The position numbers and the translations under genes were made by a program. Shown one piece after another: positions 15,279-22,872 of a stretch of 33,422 nucleotides of DNA (positions are counted from its first letter, which is position 1; each line of letters starts with the position of its first letter). The notes under the pieces are model-generated. The model was given only the letters and a program-made list of their open reading frames with translations, was not told the DNA's origin and did not search any database. Source of the stretch: CALJIC01 sp039805565 (GTDB lineage Bacteria > Chloroflexota > Chloroflexia > Chloroflexales > Roseiflexaceae); contig JBDLTZ010000093.1 in assembly GCA_039805565.1 (NCBI GenBank), forward strand, positions 1 through 33,422, given 5' to 3'.

Positions 15279-17342
15279 TCAGCTCGCCGCTGCGTCGGCG
15301 ACAGGCGCTGCCGGGTCTGGTATTTGTGCCAGGGGCAGCCACACGGTGAACGCGCTGCCTTTGCCCTCCGTGCTCTCCACCTGCACGACACCCCCGTGCA
15401 GGGTTACGATCTCCTGTACGACGTAGAGGCCGATCCCCATCCCGCTCACCATCTGCGCTGTTACCGCCGGCGCCCGGTAGTAGCGCTCGAACAGGTGCGG
15501 CAGGGCATCGGCCGCAATGCCCATCCCCTGGTCGGCGACGATGAGGAACACGCGATCTCCCCGCTGGCCCACCTGCACCGATACGCCGCCGCCGCTCGGG
15601 CTGTACTTCACCGCGTTCTGCAGCAGGTTGGTGAGCACCTGCTCCAGGCGCATGGGGTCGCCATGCACGATGAGCTCGGCCTCCGGGGTCTTACAGGATA
15701 TGGTGTGGTCCGTTAGGCCGGCCGCGCTCTGCTCGACGATGCGGCGCGTCAGTGAGCACATGTCCACGGCCGTCCGATCAAGGCGCAGTTGGCCGCCCTC
15801 GAGGCGCGCGACATCAAGCAGTGTCGTCACCATCTCGTTCAGCCGCGTCAGCTGCTCTTCGGCCAGCTGCAGATTGCGCTCCACCCGCGCACCTGCCTCG
15901 CCGCGCGCGAGGCGGCGGCGCATGAGCTGGAGATTGCCCAGAGCCGCCGTCAATGGGGTGCGGAGCTCGTGCGCGGCGAGCGAGAGGAAGCGGTCGCGGA
16001 CCTGAATGGCCGACTGCGCCTCTGTATACAGCCTGGCGTTGTCCACGGCTAGCGCCGTACGCTGCGCCAGCTCCTCGACCAGGCGGGTCTCGGCAGGGGT
16101 GTAGGGCTGGCTGCCGCCGGTCCGCCCGAGCCAGAGGGCCCCGAGGGTCGCACCGCGGGCCGTCAGCGGCACCACGAGATGCGAGCGCGGGGCCGCTGTG
16201 CCCGCCACCGCCTGCTCAGCCGGCGCGGCGTCTGCGCCGGCGAGGGCCGCGTCATCGCTCAGCGGACGCGTGAGCATCTCCCCTGTTCGAATGACCTGGG
16301 CTGCGGGGTGTGGTCCCTGGGGGTCAACGGAAGCGGGAAGGCTCGCTTGCAGCACCTGCTCGTACGAAGGGTCGGCGTGCGCCACCGCCACCTGCTGGAT
16401 GGCGCCATCCGGCATCTTGAGAAAGACCACGCACAGATCGGCCACAGCCGAGACGGCGAGGCGGGCGGTCGCCTGCAGGCGCTCCTCCGCGACGAGCGAG
16501 GTGGCGAGGAGCGCGCTTGCCTGGGACAAGAAGGCTGCCCGCCGCTCGGCGGCCTCAGCCACGTCACGCGCCGCCTGCTCGCGTCGGAGCGCCGCTTCGC
16601 GAGACAGCTCCTCCGCGCGGCGCTCGCTGATGTCGCGGAAGACCAGCACCGCCCCGACGATGGTCCCGTCGCGCGTACGAACGGGCGCACCGCTGTCGTC
16701 GATCGGGCGCTCCGTGCCATCGCGGGCGAGGAGCAGGGTGTGATTGGCGAGCCCGACGATGGTGCCCTCACGGAGCGTGCGCTCGATCGGGCCCTCCACC
16801 GTCAGGCGGGTCCCTTCGTTGATGATGTGGAAGACCTCGGTGATCAGCCGGCCCTCCGCGTCCGCCAGAGGCCAGCCGGTGAGCGCCTCTGCGATCGGGT
16901 TCATCAGCGTGATGCGGCCGGCGCGGTCTGTGACGATCACGGCGTCCCCGATGCTGTCGAGTGTGACCGCGTAGCGCTCCCGCTCGGCATGCGCTTCCAG
17001 CTCAGAGTGGCGCCGCGCGGCGTTCAGCGTGCTGATCAGCAGGGCGGCCGCGAGGAAGGTCGCGACGCGGACAGCGGCATCGAGGGTGAGGGGGAAGATG
17101 AAGTATGGCGGGAGGAACACGTAGAACGTTGCGAGGGCGGCGAGACCGGCGGCGAGCAATCCAGGTCCAGTACCGGCGTACCAGGCGCTTACCATCACCG
17201 CCGCCAGGAACAGGGAGAAGATGCTCTGCCCCAGGTAGGGCGCGAGCAGCAGGGTGAGCAGGAAGGCCAGGAGCGTGGAGCCCACCGCGACGGCATAGCC
17301 AAGGAGACGCGGCGGCCGTGTAGGGTGAAGCGGGAAGCGCAT
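15279..17342 (-). CDS. Membrane sensor histidine kinase: DUF4118-PAS-GAF-HisKA-HATPase
   Basis: A 687-residue kinase. Residues ~12-108 contain the KdpD-like DUF4118 four-helix membrane region (LLGYAVAVGSTLLAFLLTLLL and following helices). A PAS domain (~120-245, RYAVTLDSIGDAVIVTDRAG to VFRDISERR), a coiled coil, and a GAF domain (~270-440) follow. HisKA carries H458 in SLAAHELRTPL. HATPase has NLLQNAVKYSPSGG, VADQGMGIA and GMGIGLYVV. It is a complete sensor kinase with no receiver domain, so it needs a separate regulator that is not in the window. Its last residues (PAAPVADAAAS) are a short tail. It lies downstream of the MFS gene on the same strand, but 182 bases separate them and a good -10 box lies in that gap. 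Confidence 0.92.
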   Translation of the reverse strand: MRFPLHPTRPPRLLGYAVAVGSTLLAFLLTLLLAPYLGQSIFSLFLAAVMVSAWYAGTGPGLLAAGLAALATFYVFLPPYFIFPLTLDAAVRVATFLAAALLISTLNAARRHSELEAHAERERYAVTLDSIGDAVIVTDRAGRITLMNPIAEALTGWPLADAEGRLITEVFHIINEGTRLTVEGPIERTLREGTIVGLANHTLLLARDGTERPIDDSGAPVRTRDGTIVGAVLVFRDISERRAEELSREAALRREQAARDVAEAAERRAAFLSQASALLATSLVAEERLQATARLAVSAVADLCVVFLKMPDGAIQQVAVAHADPSYEQVLQASLPASVDPQGPHPAAQVIRTGEMLTRPLSDDAALAGADAAPAEQAVAGTAAPRSHLVVPLTARGATLGALWLGRTGGSQPYTPAETRLVEELAQRTALAVDNARLYTEAQSAIQVRDRFLSLAAHELRTPLTAALGNLQLMRRRLARGEAGARVERNLQLAEEQLTRLNEMVTTLLDVARLEGGQLRLDRTAVDMCSLTRRIVEQSAAGLTDHTISCKTPEAELIVHGDPMRLEQVLTNLLQNAVKYSPSGGGVSVQVGQRGDRVFLIVADQGMGIAADALPHLFERYYRAPAVTAQMVSGMGIGLYVVQEIVTLHGGVVQVESTEGKGSAFTVWLPLAQIPDPAAPVADAAAS

Positions 17343-17394
17343 TAGTGTCCCTCGCTAGCAACCAGGGCGCGCTGCTTATGATGGTGTACTACAT

Positions 17395-17400
17395 ATTATA
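17395..17400 (-). promoter_or_regulatory. -10 box (TATAAT) upstream of DUF4118 kinase
   Basis: On the minus strand TATAAT sits 53 bases before the start codon at 17342, inside an imperfect AT-rich palindrome (17389-17406, ctac and gtag ends). No strong -35 box is visible, so an activator or extended contacts may be needed. Confidence 0.4.
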
Positions 17401-17524
17401 TAGTAGCGGGTGACAGGGTTGTGCGGGTCCGCTCGGGGCTCTGGCAGCGCACTGCCGGTGGCGCTGACGCTAGACTGAGGACCGGCAGCGCGGAGCGTTT
17501 CGCAGCGGTTAGAGATGACGCGAC

Positions 17525-18808
17525 CTATGTCTGGTCCGGCAGCTCCTGCTCCAGCCGGCGCGTGGCTGGGTGTGCGTAGACGAGCGCCGTGAGCAGGAAC
17601 ATGAGGCCCCCGGCGCAGAGCATCAGCAGGCCCATCCCACTCCCCGCCCTGCTGCCCACCAGCGGCGCGACCGCGCCCCAGGCCGGCGCCCCGACCGCAG
17701 GCTCCAGCACCCGGTCGACCAGCGGCCCCGTGACGAGCAGCGAGAGCGGGTTCGCCAGGTACATAAGCTGGAACAGCAGCGCGAACACGCGCCCCTGCAG
17801 CCGCGCCGGCACCTTCAGCTGCAGCAGCGACGCGAACGACGCGTCCACCAGCGGGTTCGGGAAGAACACGAAGAACAGCGCCAGCGCCAGCATCTCGGGC
17901 GTGCGCATCAGGCCGTAGAGCGAGAGCCACGTGGCGCGGAACAGCAGCCCGAGCATGATGCCGTGGATGCGCGGGCGCGTGCCGCCCCACACGCCCATCA
18001 CCAGGCCGCCGGCCACAATGCCGACGTTCATCGTCGTGAGCAGCAGGCCGAGGGTGCGCTCGCTGCCCGTGAGCGTCAGCACGTAGGGCGTCGTGAGGCT
18101 CATCGGTCCGGACAGCAGGAAGTTCAGCACGGCGGCGTAGATCATCAGCACCAGGAGCGTCGGCCGCTCGCGCAGAAACGCGAGCCCCTCGCGGTAGCTG
18201 CCCCACAGCGAGGCCGGCCCTGGCATCTGCGCCTGCTGTGCCGGGCGCGGGATGGGGGCTCGCGCCACGACGGCCACCGCCACGGCGAAGGTCGCCAGGT
18301 CCACCGCCATGACGCCTGTCACGCCCGCGAGGGCGTAGAGCGCACCGGCGAGCGCGGGGGCGATCACGCCGGCCGCGGGGCCCGCCAGCTGGCGGATGAC
18401 GTTGGCGCGGTCAAGGTGCTCGGGCGGCATGAGCAGCGCGACGGTGGCCTCCATCGCGGGGCGCTGGAGCATCGCCAGGAGCCCCTGGAGCGCAGCGACC
18501 GCGTACAGGTGCCAGAGCTGGAAGCCGCCGCTGAGAAAGCTGGCCAGCAGCAGGAGCGTGCCAAGCGCCTGGCCCAGATCGCACAGGACCAGCACCCGCC
18601 GCCGGTCCCACTGGTCTACGAGCACTCCGGCGAAGCTTCCCCCGAGCATCATCGGCAGCGCGGCGAAGAAGCCCGCCAGCAGCACCGGGGTGCTGTCGCC
18701 GGTCTCGGCGAAGACGCGGATGCCGACGGCGACGCCGGTCATGCCGCTGCCGATCAGCGAGAGCACCTGCGTGACCGTGAGGATGTAGAAGGTACGCGGG
18801 GTCGGCAT
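17525..18808 (-). CDS. MFS transporter (MFS_3/EntS-like putative exporter)
   Basis: A 427-residue integral membrane protein with about 12 hydrophobic helices. The loop 2-3 signature is present as GVLVDQWDRRRVLVLCDL, a variant of the MFS G-x3-D-R-x-G-R-R/K motif. LLMPPEHLDRANVIRQLAGPAAGVIAPALAGALYALAG matches the MFS_3 group, which contains proton-driven drug and siderophore exporters. The substrate is unknown. The start is taken at the ATG at 18808, since upstream sequence is not membrane-like and overlaps the next terminator. A TATGAT (18864-18869 on the minus strand) could be its -10 box. Confidence 0.88.
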   Translation of the reverse strand: MPTPRTFYILTVTQVLSLIGSGMTGVAVGIRVFAETGDSTPVLLAGFFAALPMMLGGSFAGVLVDQWDRRRVLVLCDLGQALGTLLLLASFLSGGFQLWHLYAVAALQGLLAMLQRPAMEATVALLMPPEHLDRANVIRQLAGPAAGVIAPALAGALYALAGVTGVMAVDLATFAVAVAVVARAPIPRPAQQAQMPGPASLWGSYREGLAFLRERPTLLVLMIYAAVLNFLLSGPMSLTTPYVLTLTGSERTLGLLLTTMNVGIVAGGLVMGVWGGTRPRIHGIMLGLLFRATWLSLYGLMRTPEMLALALFFVFFPNPLVDASFASLLQLKVPARLQGRVFALLFQLMYLANPLSLLVTGPLVDRVLEPAVGAPAWGAVAPLVGSRAGSGMGLLMLCAGGLMFLLTALVYAHPATRRLEQELPDQT

Positions 18809-18952
18809 AGGACCGTACCTCACGTGAGCGCGCGTGTACGAGCGGCTACGGTGGGCTGGGGTAATCATACCGGAGATTCGGCTGGCGGAAACAGCGCCGC
18901 GCAGCGGGGGGCGGAGGTGGCGGCAGAGGTGCAACCTCCGCCTCTGCGATAG

Positions 18953-18995
18953 CGAAAGGCCCTGTCTCTCTGAGCCAGAGAGACAGGGCCTTTCG
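18953..18995. terminator. Strong bidirectional terminator hairpin (20-bp perfect stem)
   Basis: Arms at 18953-18972 and 18976-18995 are perfectly complementary around the triloop agc. The stem ends in aaag/cttt, giving short T runs on both strands. It lies 22 bases past the stop of the zinc-ribbon gene, and before the MFS promoter, so it insulates the two transcription units. Confidence 0.85.
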
Positions 18996-19016
18996 TGATA
19001 ACGTCGCGGGGGCGGC

Positions 19017-19394
19017 CTACCAGCGGTTGCTGCTGGCGCGGCGCGGCTGCTGCTGGAAGCAGTCCGAGCAGTAGACCGGCTTGTCGCCACGGGGCACGAA
19101 CGGCACCTGCGCCTCGCGTCCGCACGACGCGCATGTGGCGCTGTGCATCTCGCGCGGGCCGCGGCTGTAGCCGCCACGGTCATCGCCGTAACCGCCGCGG
19201 TCGTCGCCGTAGCCGCCGCTGCTGTAGCCACCGCTGCGGCCACCACCGGACGCCTTGCGCTGCTGGCGGCAGGATGTGCAGCGCGTGGGCTCGTTGGTGA
19301 AACCCTTCTGCGCGTAGAACTCCTGCTCACCCGCGGTGAAGACAAAATCTATCCCACAGTCCCGACACGCAATCGTCTTGTCTGCGTAGCTCAT
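19017..19394 (-). CDS. Double zinc-ribbon protein with central RGG-like Gly/Tyr repeats
   Basis: A 125-residue protein. The N-terminal ribbon uses C10-x2-C13 and C39-x2-C42 (zf-trcl-like, with EQEFYAQKGFTNEPTRC). Residues 49-81 are Gly/Tyr/Asp/Arg repeats (GGYGDDRGGYGDDRGGY). The C-terminal ribbon is C88-x2-C91-x17-C109-x2-C112. No catalytic residues are seen. RGG-type repeats commonly bind RNA, so a nucleic-acid-binding or cold/stress-associated role is plausible but not shown. AGGAG lies about ten bases before the ATG. A good promoter ~130 bases upstream and a very strong terminator suggest high, independent expression. Confidence 0.85.
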   Translation of the reverse strand: MSYADKTIACRDCGIDFVFTAGEQEFYAQKGFTNEPTRCTSCRQQRKASGGGRSGGYSSGGYGDDRGGYGDDRGGYSRGPREMHSATCASCGREAQVPFVPRGDKPVYCSDCFQQQPRRASSNRW

Positions 19395-19529
19395 CGCTCG
19401 CTCACTCCTTGATACATCTGAACCATGTCATCGGCTTGGGGAAACAACGAGCGAGAGAACACACGTCCTGCGAGGCAGGAGAGGGGTGAGGGCATCTCGT
19501 GGAGACCGAAGCTTATGCTGACAGGAATA

Positions 19530-19558
19530 AGTATACCACGTATCAAGTTATGACGCAA
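19530..19558 (-). promoter_or_regulatory. Sigma70-type promoter of the zinc-ribbon gene
   Basis: On the minus strand TTGCGT (rc of 19553-19558), a 17-base spacer, and TATACT (rc of 19530-19535). It predicts a leader of about 130 bases before the ATG at 19394. That leader holds a small hairpin (cctgc-gag-gcagg). Confidence 0.6.
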
Positions 19559-19628
19559 GACAACCCCAGAGCCAATCTTGCCGAATGTACGCGGTCAGCC
19601 CCGTGGGCGAGGCCGCGCCACCCTGGCA

Positions 19629-20288
19629 TCAGGCGAGCCGCTCGCGCAGGAACGCCAGCGTGCGCTCCCAGGCGAGGGCGGCCGCCTCTGGGTTGTAGGC
19701 GTCTGGCCGGTCCTCCTCGAAGAACCAGTGGCTGGCGCCGGGGTAGCGGTGGACCTGCGCCTCACGCCCCGCGGCCCGCAGCGCGTCCTCCAGAGCGCGC
19801 ACCCCCTCGTCGGGCTCCCAGGGGTCGTTCTCGGCGAAGTGGCAGAGGAAGGCAGCGCGCGCGGCGGTGAAGTCGGCCTCCCCGTTGCCGTAGAAGAGCG
19901 TCACGGCGCGCAGCTCGGGGCGCACGCCGGCGAGCGAGAGCGCCCAGGCCGCGCCCATCGAGAAGCCGATGGCGCCGAGGCCGGAGCCGCGCACCGCCGG
20001 GTGCGACCGCAGGTGGGCCAGCGCGTCCGAGGCCGCCTGGAACATCGTCGCGCCGTCCCCCTGCCGGATCAGGCCCTCGGCCTCGTCCACGGTGGTCGCC
20101 ACCGCGCCGCCCCACAGGTCGGGCGCCACGGCTACAAAGCCCTCCGCCGCCAGCCGGTCGCAGAGGCCGCGGAACACATCGTTCAGCCCCCACCACGCGT
20201 GCAGCACCAGCACGCCCGGCCCCGTGCCTGCCGCGGGGATCGCCTCATACCCCACCGCCACCGGCGCGCCCACCCGAAGCTCGCCCAT
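19629..20288 (-). CDS. Dienelactone hydrolase family alpha/beta hydrolase
   Basis: A 219-residue alpha/beta hydrolase of the DLH family. LVLHAWWGLNDVFRGLCDRLAAEGFVAVAPDLWGG is the typical N-terminal core. The nucleophile elbow is GFSMGA (S110), a Ser in place of the Cys found in classic dienelactone hydrolases. The acid is in AENDPW and the His in GASHWFFE. An ester or lactone substrate is likely, but its identity is not. The ATG at 20288 is preferred over 20294, because AGGAGG (20296-20301) then lies seven bases upstream, whereas the longer start would be only one base away. The gene is divergent from the enolase-superfamily operon. Confidence 0.87.
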   Translation of the reverse strand: MGELRVGAPVAVGYEAIPAAGTGPGVLVLHAWWGLNDVFRGLCDRLAAEGFVAVAPDLWGGAVATTVDEAEGLIRQGDGATMFQAASDALAHLRSHPAVRGSGLGAIGFSMGAAWALSLAGVRPELRAVTLFYGNGEADFTAARAAFLCHFAENDPWEPDEGVRALEDALRAAGREAQVHRYPGASHWFFEEDRPDAYNPEAAALAWERTLAFLRERLA

Positions 20289-20331
20289 CTGCATCCCTCC
20301 TGACCCGCCATAAGACAGAACATATGTTGCT

Positions 20332-20337
20332 ATTGTA
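20332..20337 (-). promoter_or_regulatory. -10 box candidate (TACAAT) for the DLH-like gene
   Basis: TACAAT on the minus strand, 44 bases before the start at 20288. The -35 is weak. The same TACAAT word precedes other minus-strand genes in the window. Confidence 0.35.
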
Positions 20338-20398
20338 CGCCATCTCGCGCGAGCGTGGGGCGGCGCGCGATAGCGCGGGCTGCTCCGTAGGCGCCGGC

Positions 20399-20427
20399 TT
20401 GACGGCTGCGCGAGTTCGCCCTATACA
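20399..20427 (+). promoter_or_regulatory. Sigma70-type promoter of the dehydratase-aldolase operon
   Basis: TTGACG at 20399-20404, a 17-base spacer, and TATACA at 20422-20427. The predicted leader is about 145 bases and GC-rich, with short hairpins such as gagcgc (20459-20464) and gcgctc (20470-20475). Confidence 0.6.
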
Positions 20428-20579
20428 TCTAGCATGACGGATGCTCCCCTTCTGGCGCGAGCGCACTGCGCGCTCACGCGCGCGGCTGAGAGCGCGCAGC
20501 CGGAAGCCACGAACACAGGAGGGGTCGTCCCGTCGTCCGCTGGGGTCTGTCTTCAACGTCGCCAGACAGGAGTACACCG

Positions 20580-21908
20580 ATGTCCCACACGTCCGACCAG
20601 CAGGCTCAGATCGGCCAGGTGGAGAGCGTGATCAGAACAGGCTCGCGCCCGAGCGACCTGAAGATCACCGACATGCGCATCGCGGTGGTGGCCAGCAACT
20701 ACGACTACCCGATCATCCGCATCGACACGAACCAGGGCGTCTACGGCCTCGGCGAGGTGCGCGACGCCGGCCACCAGGAGAATGCGCTGCAGTTCAAGAG
20801 CATGCTGCTGGGCCAGAACCCCTGCAACGTAGACATGATCTTCCGCGCGATCAAGCAGTTCGGCGGCCCGGGGCGCGAGGGCGGCGGCGTGAGCGGCATT
20901 GAGATCGCCCTCTGGGACCTGGTGGGCAAGGTCTACGGCGTGCCCTGCTACCAGTTCCTCGGCGGCAAGTACCGCGACCGGGTGCGCCTCTACGCCGACA
21001 CCCCGGCCCCCGAGGTCGCGACGCCCGAGGGCTACGCCGAGGCTGTCAGGAAGCGCAAGGCGCTCGGGCTCACCTTTATCAAGTTCGACATCCGGCCGCG
21101 CCTCTTCGAGAGCTGCGTCGGCGGGCTGTACGGCCAGCCGACGAAGTACGAGTACCCGCTGGGGCTCAGCCGCCGCGCCCCCGGCTCCGGCCAGGGCGCC
21201 AAGGTCACCGACCGCGGCATCGCCAGCGCCGTCGAGGTGGTGGCCGCCGTGCGCGAGGCCGCCGGCCCGGAGATCTCGCTCTGCACCGACCACTTCGGGC
21301 ACGGCTACATGACCGCCAACGAGGTGATCCGGCTCGCCCGAGCGGTCGAGCCCTACGGCCTGGCCTGGATCGAGGACCCCATGCCCTGGCACGACATCGC
21401 CGCGCACAAGCAGGTCACCGACGCGATCAATGTGCCGACGGCCGCCGGCGAGGAGCTGTTCCTCTGGGATGGGTTCCGCGAGCTGATCGAGACGCGCGCG
21501 GTGGACATCCTCCACCCCGATCTGCTCACCTCGGGCGGGATGCTCGAGACCAAGCGCATCGCCGACTACGGCGAGCGCTACGGGCTGAGCACGGCCCTGC
21601 ACTGCGCCGGCTCGCCGATCGGCTTCATGGCCAACGTGCACTGCGCCGCCGCCATCTCGAGCTTCCTGGCCGTCGAGCATCACGGCCTCGACCTGCCCTT
21701 CTGGGAGAGCCTGGTGACCGGGCTGCCGGCCGACTACATGAGCGATGGCTACGTCACGGTGCCGGACGCGCCCGGCCTCGGCGTGGACCTGAACTACGAG
21801 GCGATCGAGGCCAACCTCCGCACCCCCGGGACGATGTTCCTGCCCACCGACACCTGGAACACGCCCAAGCTCGGCTTCTGGCGCCCCGACGACCGCTGGC
21901 CTGAGTAG
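20580..21908 (+). CDS. Enolase-superfamily sugar-acid dehydratase (mandelate racemase/muconate lactonising family)
   Basis: A 442-residue enzyme with an N-terminal capping domain and a C-terminal barrel. The metal ligands are D237 (in CTDHFGH), E265 (WIEDPMP) and E291 (GEELF). Their spacing (28 and 26 residues) and H341 (50 residues after E291) match the galactonate/mannonate dehydratase layout. K168 in LTFIKFD lies where second-strand bases usually are. Abstraction of a proton next to a carboxylate and loss of water from an aldonate or uronate-derived acid is predicted. The exact sugar is not determined. AGGAG lies before the ATG. The DapA-family gene follows after 15 bases, so the pair could make and split a 2-keto-3-deoxy acid. 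Confidence 0.88.
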   Translation: MSHTSDQQAQIGQVESVIRTGSRPSDLKITDMRIAVVASNYDYPIIRIDTNQGVYGLGEVRDAGHQENALQFKSMLLGQNPCNVDMIFRAIKQFGGPGREGGGVSGIEIALWDLVGKVYGVPCYQFLGGKYRDRVRLYADTPAPEVATPEGYAEAVRKRKALGLTFIKFDIRPRLFESCVGGLYGQPTKYEYPLGLSRRAPGSGQGAKVTDRGIASAVEVVAAVREAAGPEISLCTDHFGHGYMTANEVIRLARAVEPYGLAWIEDPMPWHDIAAHKQVTDAINVPTAAGEELFLWDGFRELIETRAVDILHPDLLTSGGMLETKRIADYGERYGLSTALHCAGSPIGFMANVHCAAAISSFLAVEHHGLDLPFWESLVTGLPADYMSDGYVTVPDAPGLGVDLNYEAIEANLRTPGTMFLPTDTWNTPKLGFWRPDDRWPE

Positions 21909-21923
21909 CAGGGAGGCCCGACC

Positions 21924-22832
21924 ATGCCCCGCTTCGACCACTTCCGCGGTGTGTTCGGCCTGCTGCCCACGCCGTACCACCCGGACTACGAGATCAACAC
22001 GAAGGACCTGCGGGCGGCCGCCGACTTCTGCTGCCGCAGCGGGCAGCACGGCATCGTCTGGCCGGTGATGGTGGGGGAGTTCTACTTCCTGGGCGAGGAG
22101 GAGCGCATCCGCAACCTGGACGCCGTGCTGGAGGAGGTCAACGGGCGGCTCCCGGTGGTCTTCGGCTGCTCGGGGGTCTCGGTGCCGCAGGTGCTGCTGT
22201 TCGCCCGCGCCGCGCAGCGCGCCGGCGCCGACGCGATCATTGCGATGGCCCCGGCGCGCACCAACCAGCAGGTGGCAATGGAGATGTTCCGCCGCCTCGC
22301 CGACGCCTACCACGGCCCGATCATCCTGCAGAACGCGGCGGCCTACGCGCCGCTCAGCGGCGAGCAGATCGTCGCCCTGGTGGAGGAGGTGCCGCAGATC
22401 GAGTACATCAAGGAGGAGCGCCTCCCCGGCCCGCGGCACATCGAGGAGGTGCACCGGCTCCTCGGCGGCAGGCTGAAAGGCATCTTCGGCGGCTTCGGCG
22501 GGCGCCAGCTGCCCGAGGAGCTGAGCCGCGGGGCCACCGGCAGCATGCCGGCCTGTGAGATCGCCGACCTGCTGGCGAAGGTGGTGGAGCGCTGGTGGGC
22601 CGGCGACGAGCGCGGGGCGCGCGAGCTGCACCTGCGCCTGCTGCCGCTGATCATCCGCGAGAACCACCCTTTCATGCGCTACATCCTGAAGCGCCGCGGC
22701 GTCTTCACGGATACGGTCGAGCGCGCGCCCGCCGGCCCCGACGCGCTCGACGCGGGCGACCGGCGCGAGATCTCGGTGCTGCTCGAGTCCATCGCGGACG
22801 ACGTCGAGCACTACCCGTTCGGGCCGGAGTAG
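21924..22832 (+). CDS. DapA/NAL-superfamily aldolase or dehydratase, altered active site
   Basis: A 302-residue TIM-barrel protein with the DHDPS-family layout. The Schiff-base lysine is K163 in YIKEE. The usual GTTGE loop is VMVGE (48-52), so the two conserved Thr are lost. The barrel strand that usually carries the catalytic Tyr as YNxP reads ILQNAAAYAP, with Q136 at that place and Tyr five residues later (Y141). The protein is otherwise full length with no frameshift. GGGAGG precedes the ATG. As the second gene of an operon with a sugar-acid dehydratase, it may cleave a 2-keto-3-deoxy acid or a related product, but the altered loop means dihydrodipicolinate synthesis is unlikely. Confidence 0.8.
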   Translation: MPRFDHFRGVFGLLPTPYHPDYEINTKDLRAAADFCCRSGQHGIVWPVMVGEFYFLGEEERIRNLDAVLEEVNGRLPVVFGCSGVSVPQVLLFARAAQRAGADAIIAMAPARTNQQVAMEMFRRLADAYHGPIILQNAAAYAPLSGEQIVALVEEVPQIEYIKEERLPGPRHIEEVHRLLGGRLKGIFGGFGGRQLPEELSRGATGSMPACEIADLLAKVVERWWAGDERGARELHLRLLPLIIRENHPFMRYILKRRGVFTDTVERAPAGPDALDAGDRREISVLLESIADDVEHYPFGPE

Positions 22833-22841
22833 TGAGGGCCT

Positions 22842-22872
22842 GAGGTGCGGGCTAGGCTGACGCCCGCACCTC
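22842..22872. terminator. Bidirectional terminator hairpin between convergent genes
   Basis: gaggtgcgggc (22842-22852) pairs with gcccgcacctc (22862-22872), an 11-bp stem with a 9-base loop. It lies just after the aldolase stop (22832) and overlaps the final codons of the convergent PurA-like gene. The plus side is followed by tcccccc rather than T. Confidence 0.65.

Noticed and set aside
20553..22811. 752-residue minus-strand frame across dehydratase and aldolase genes
   Set aside because: It spans two real genes antisense and has no recognisable domain.
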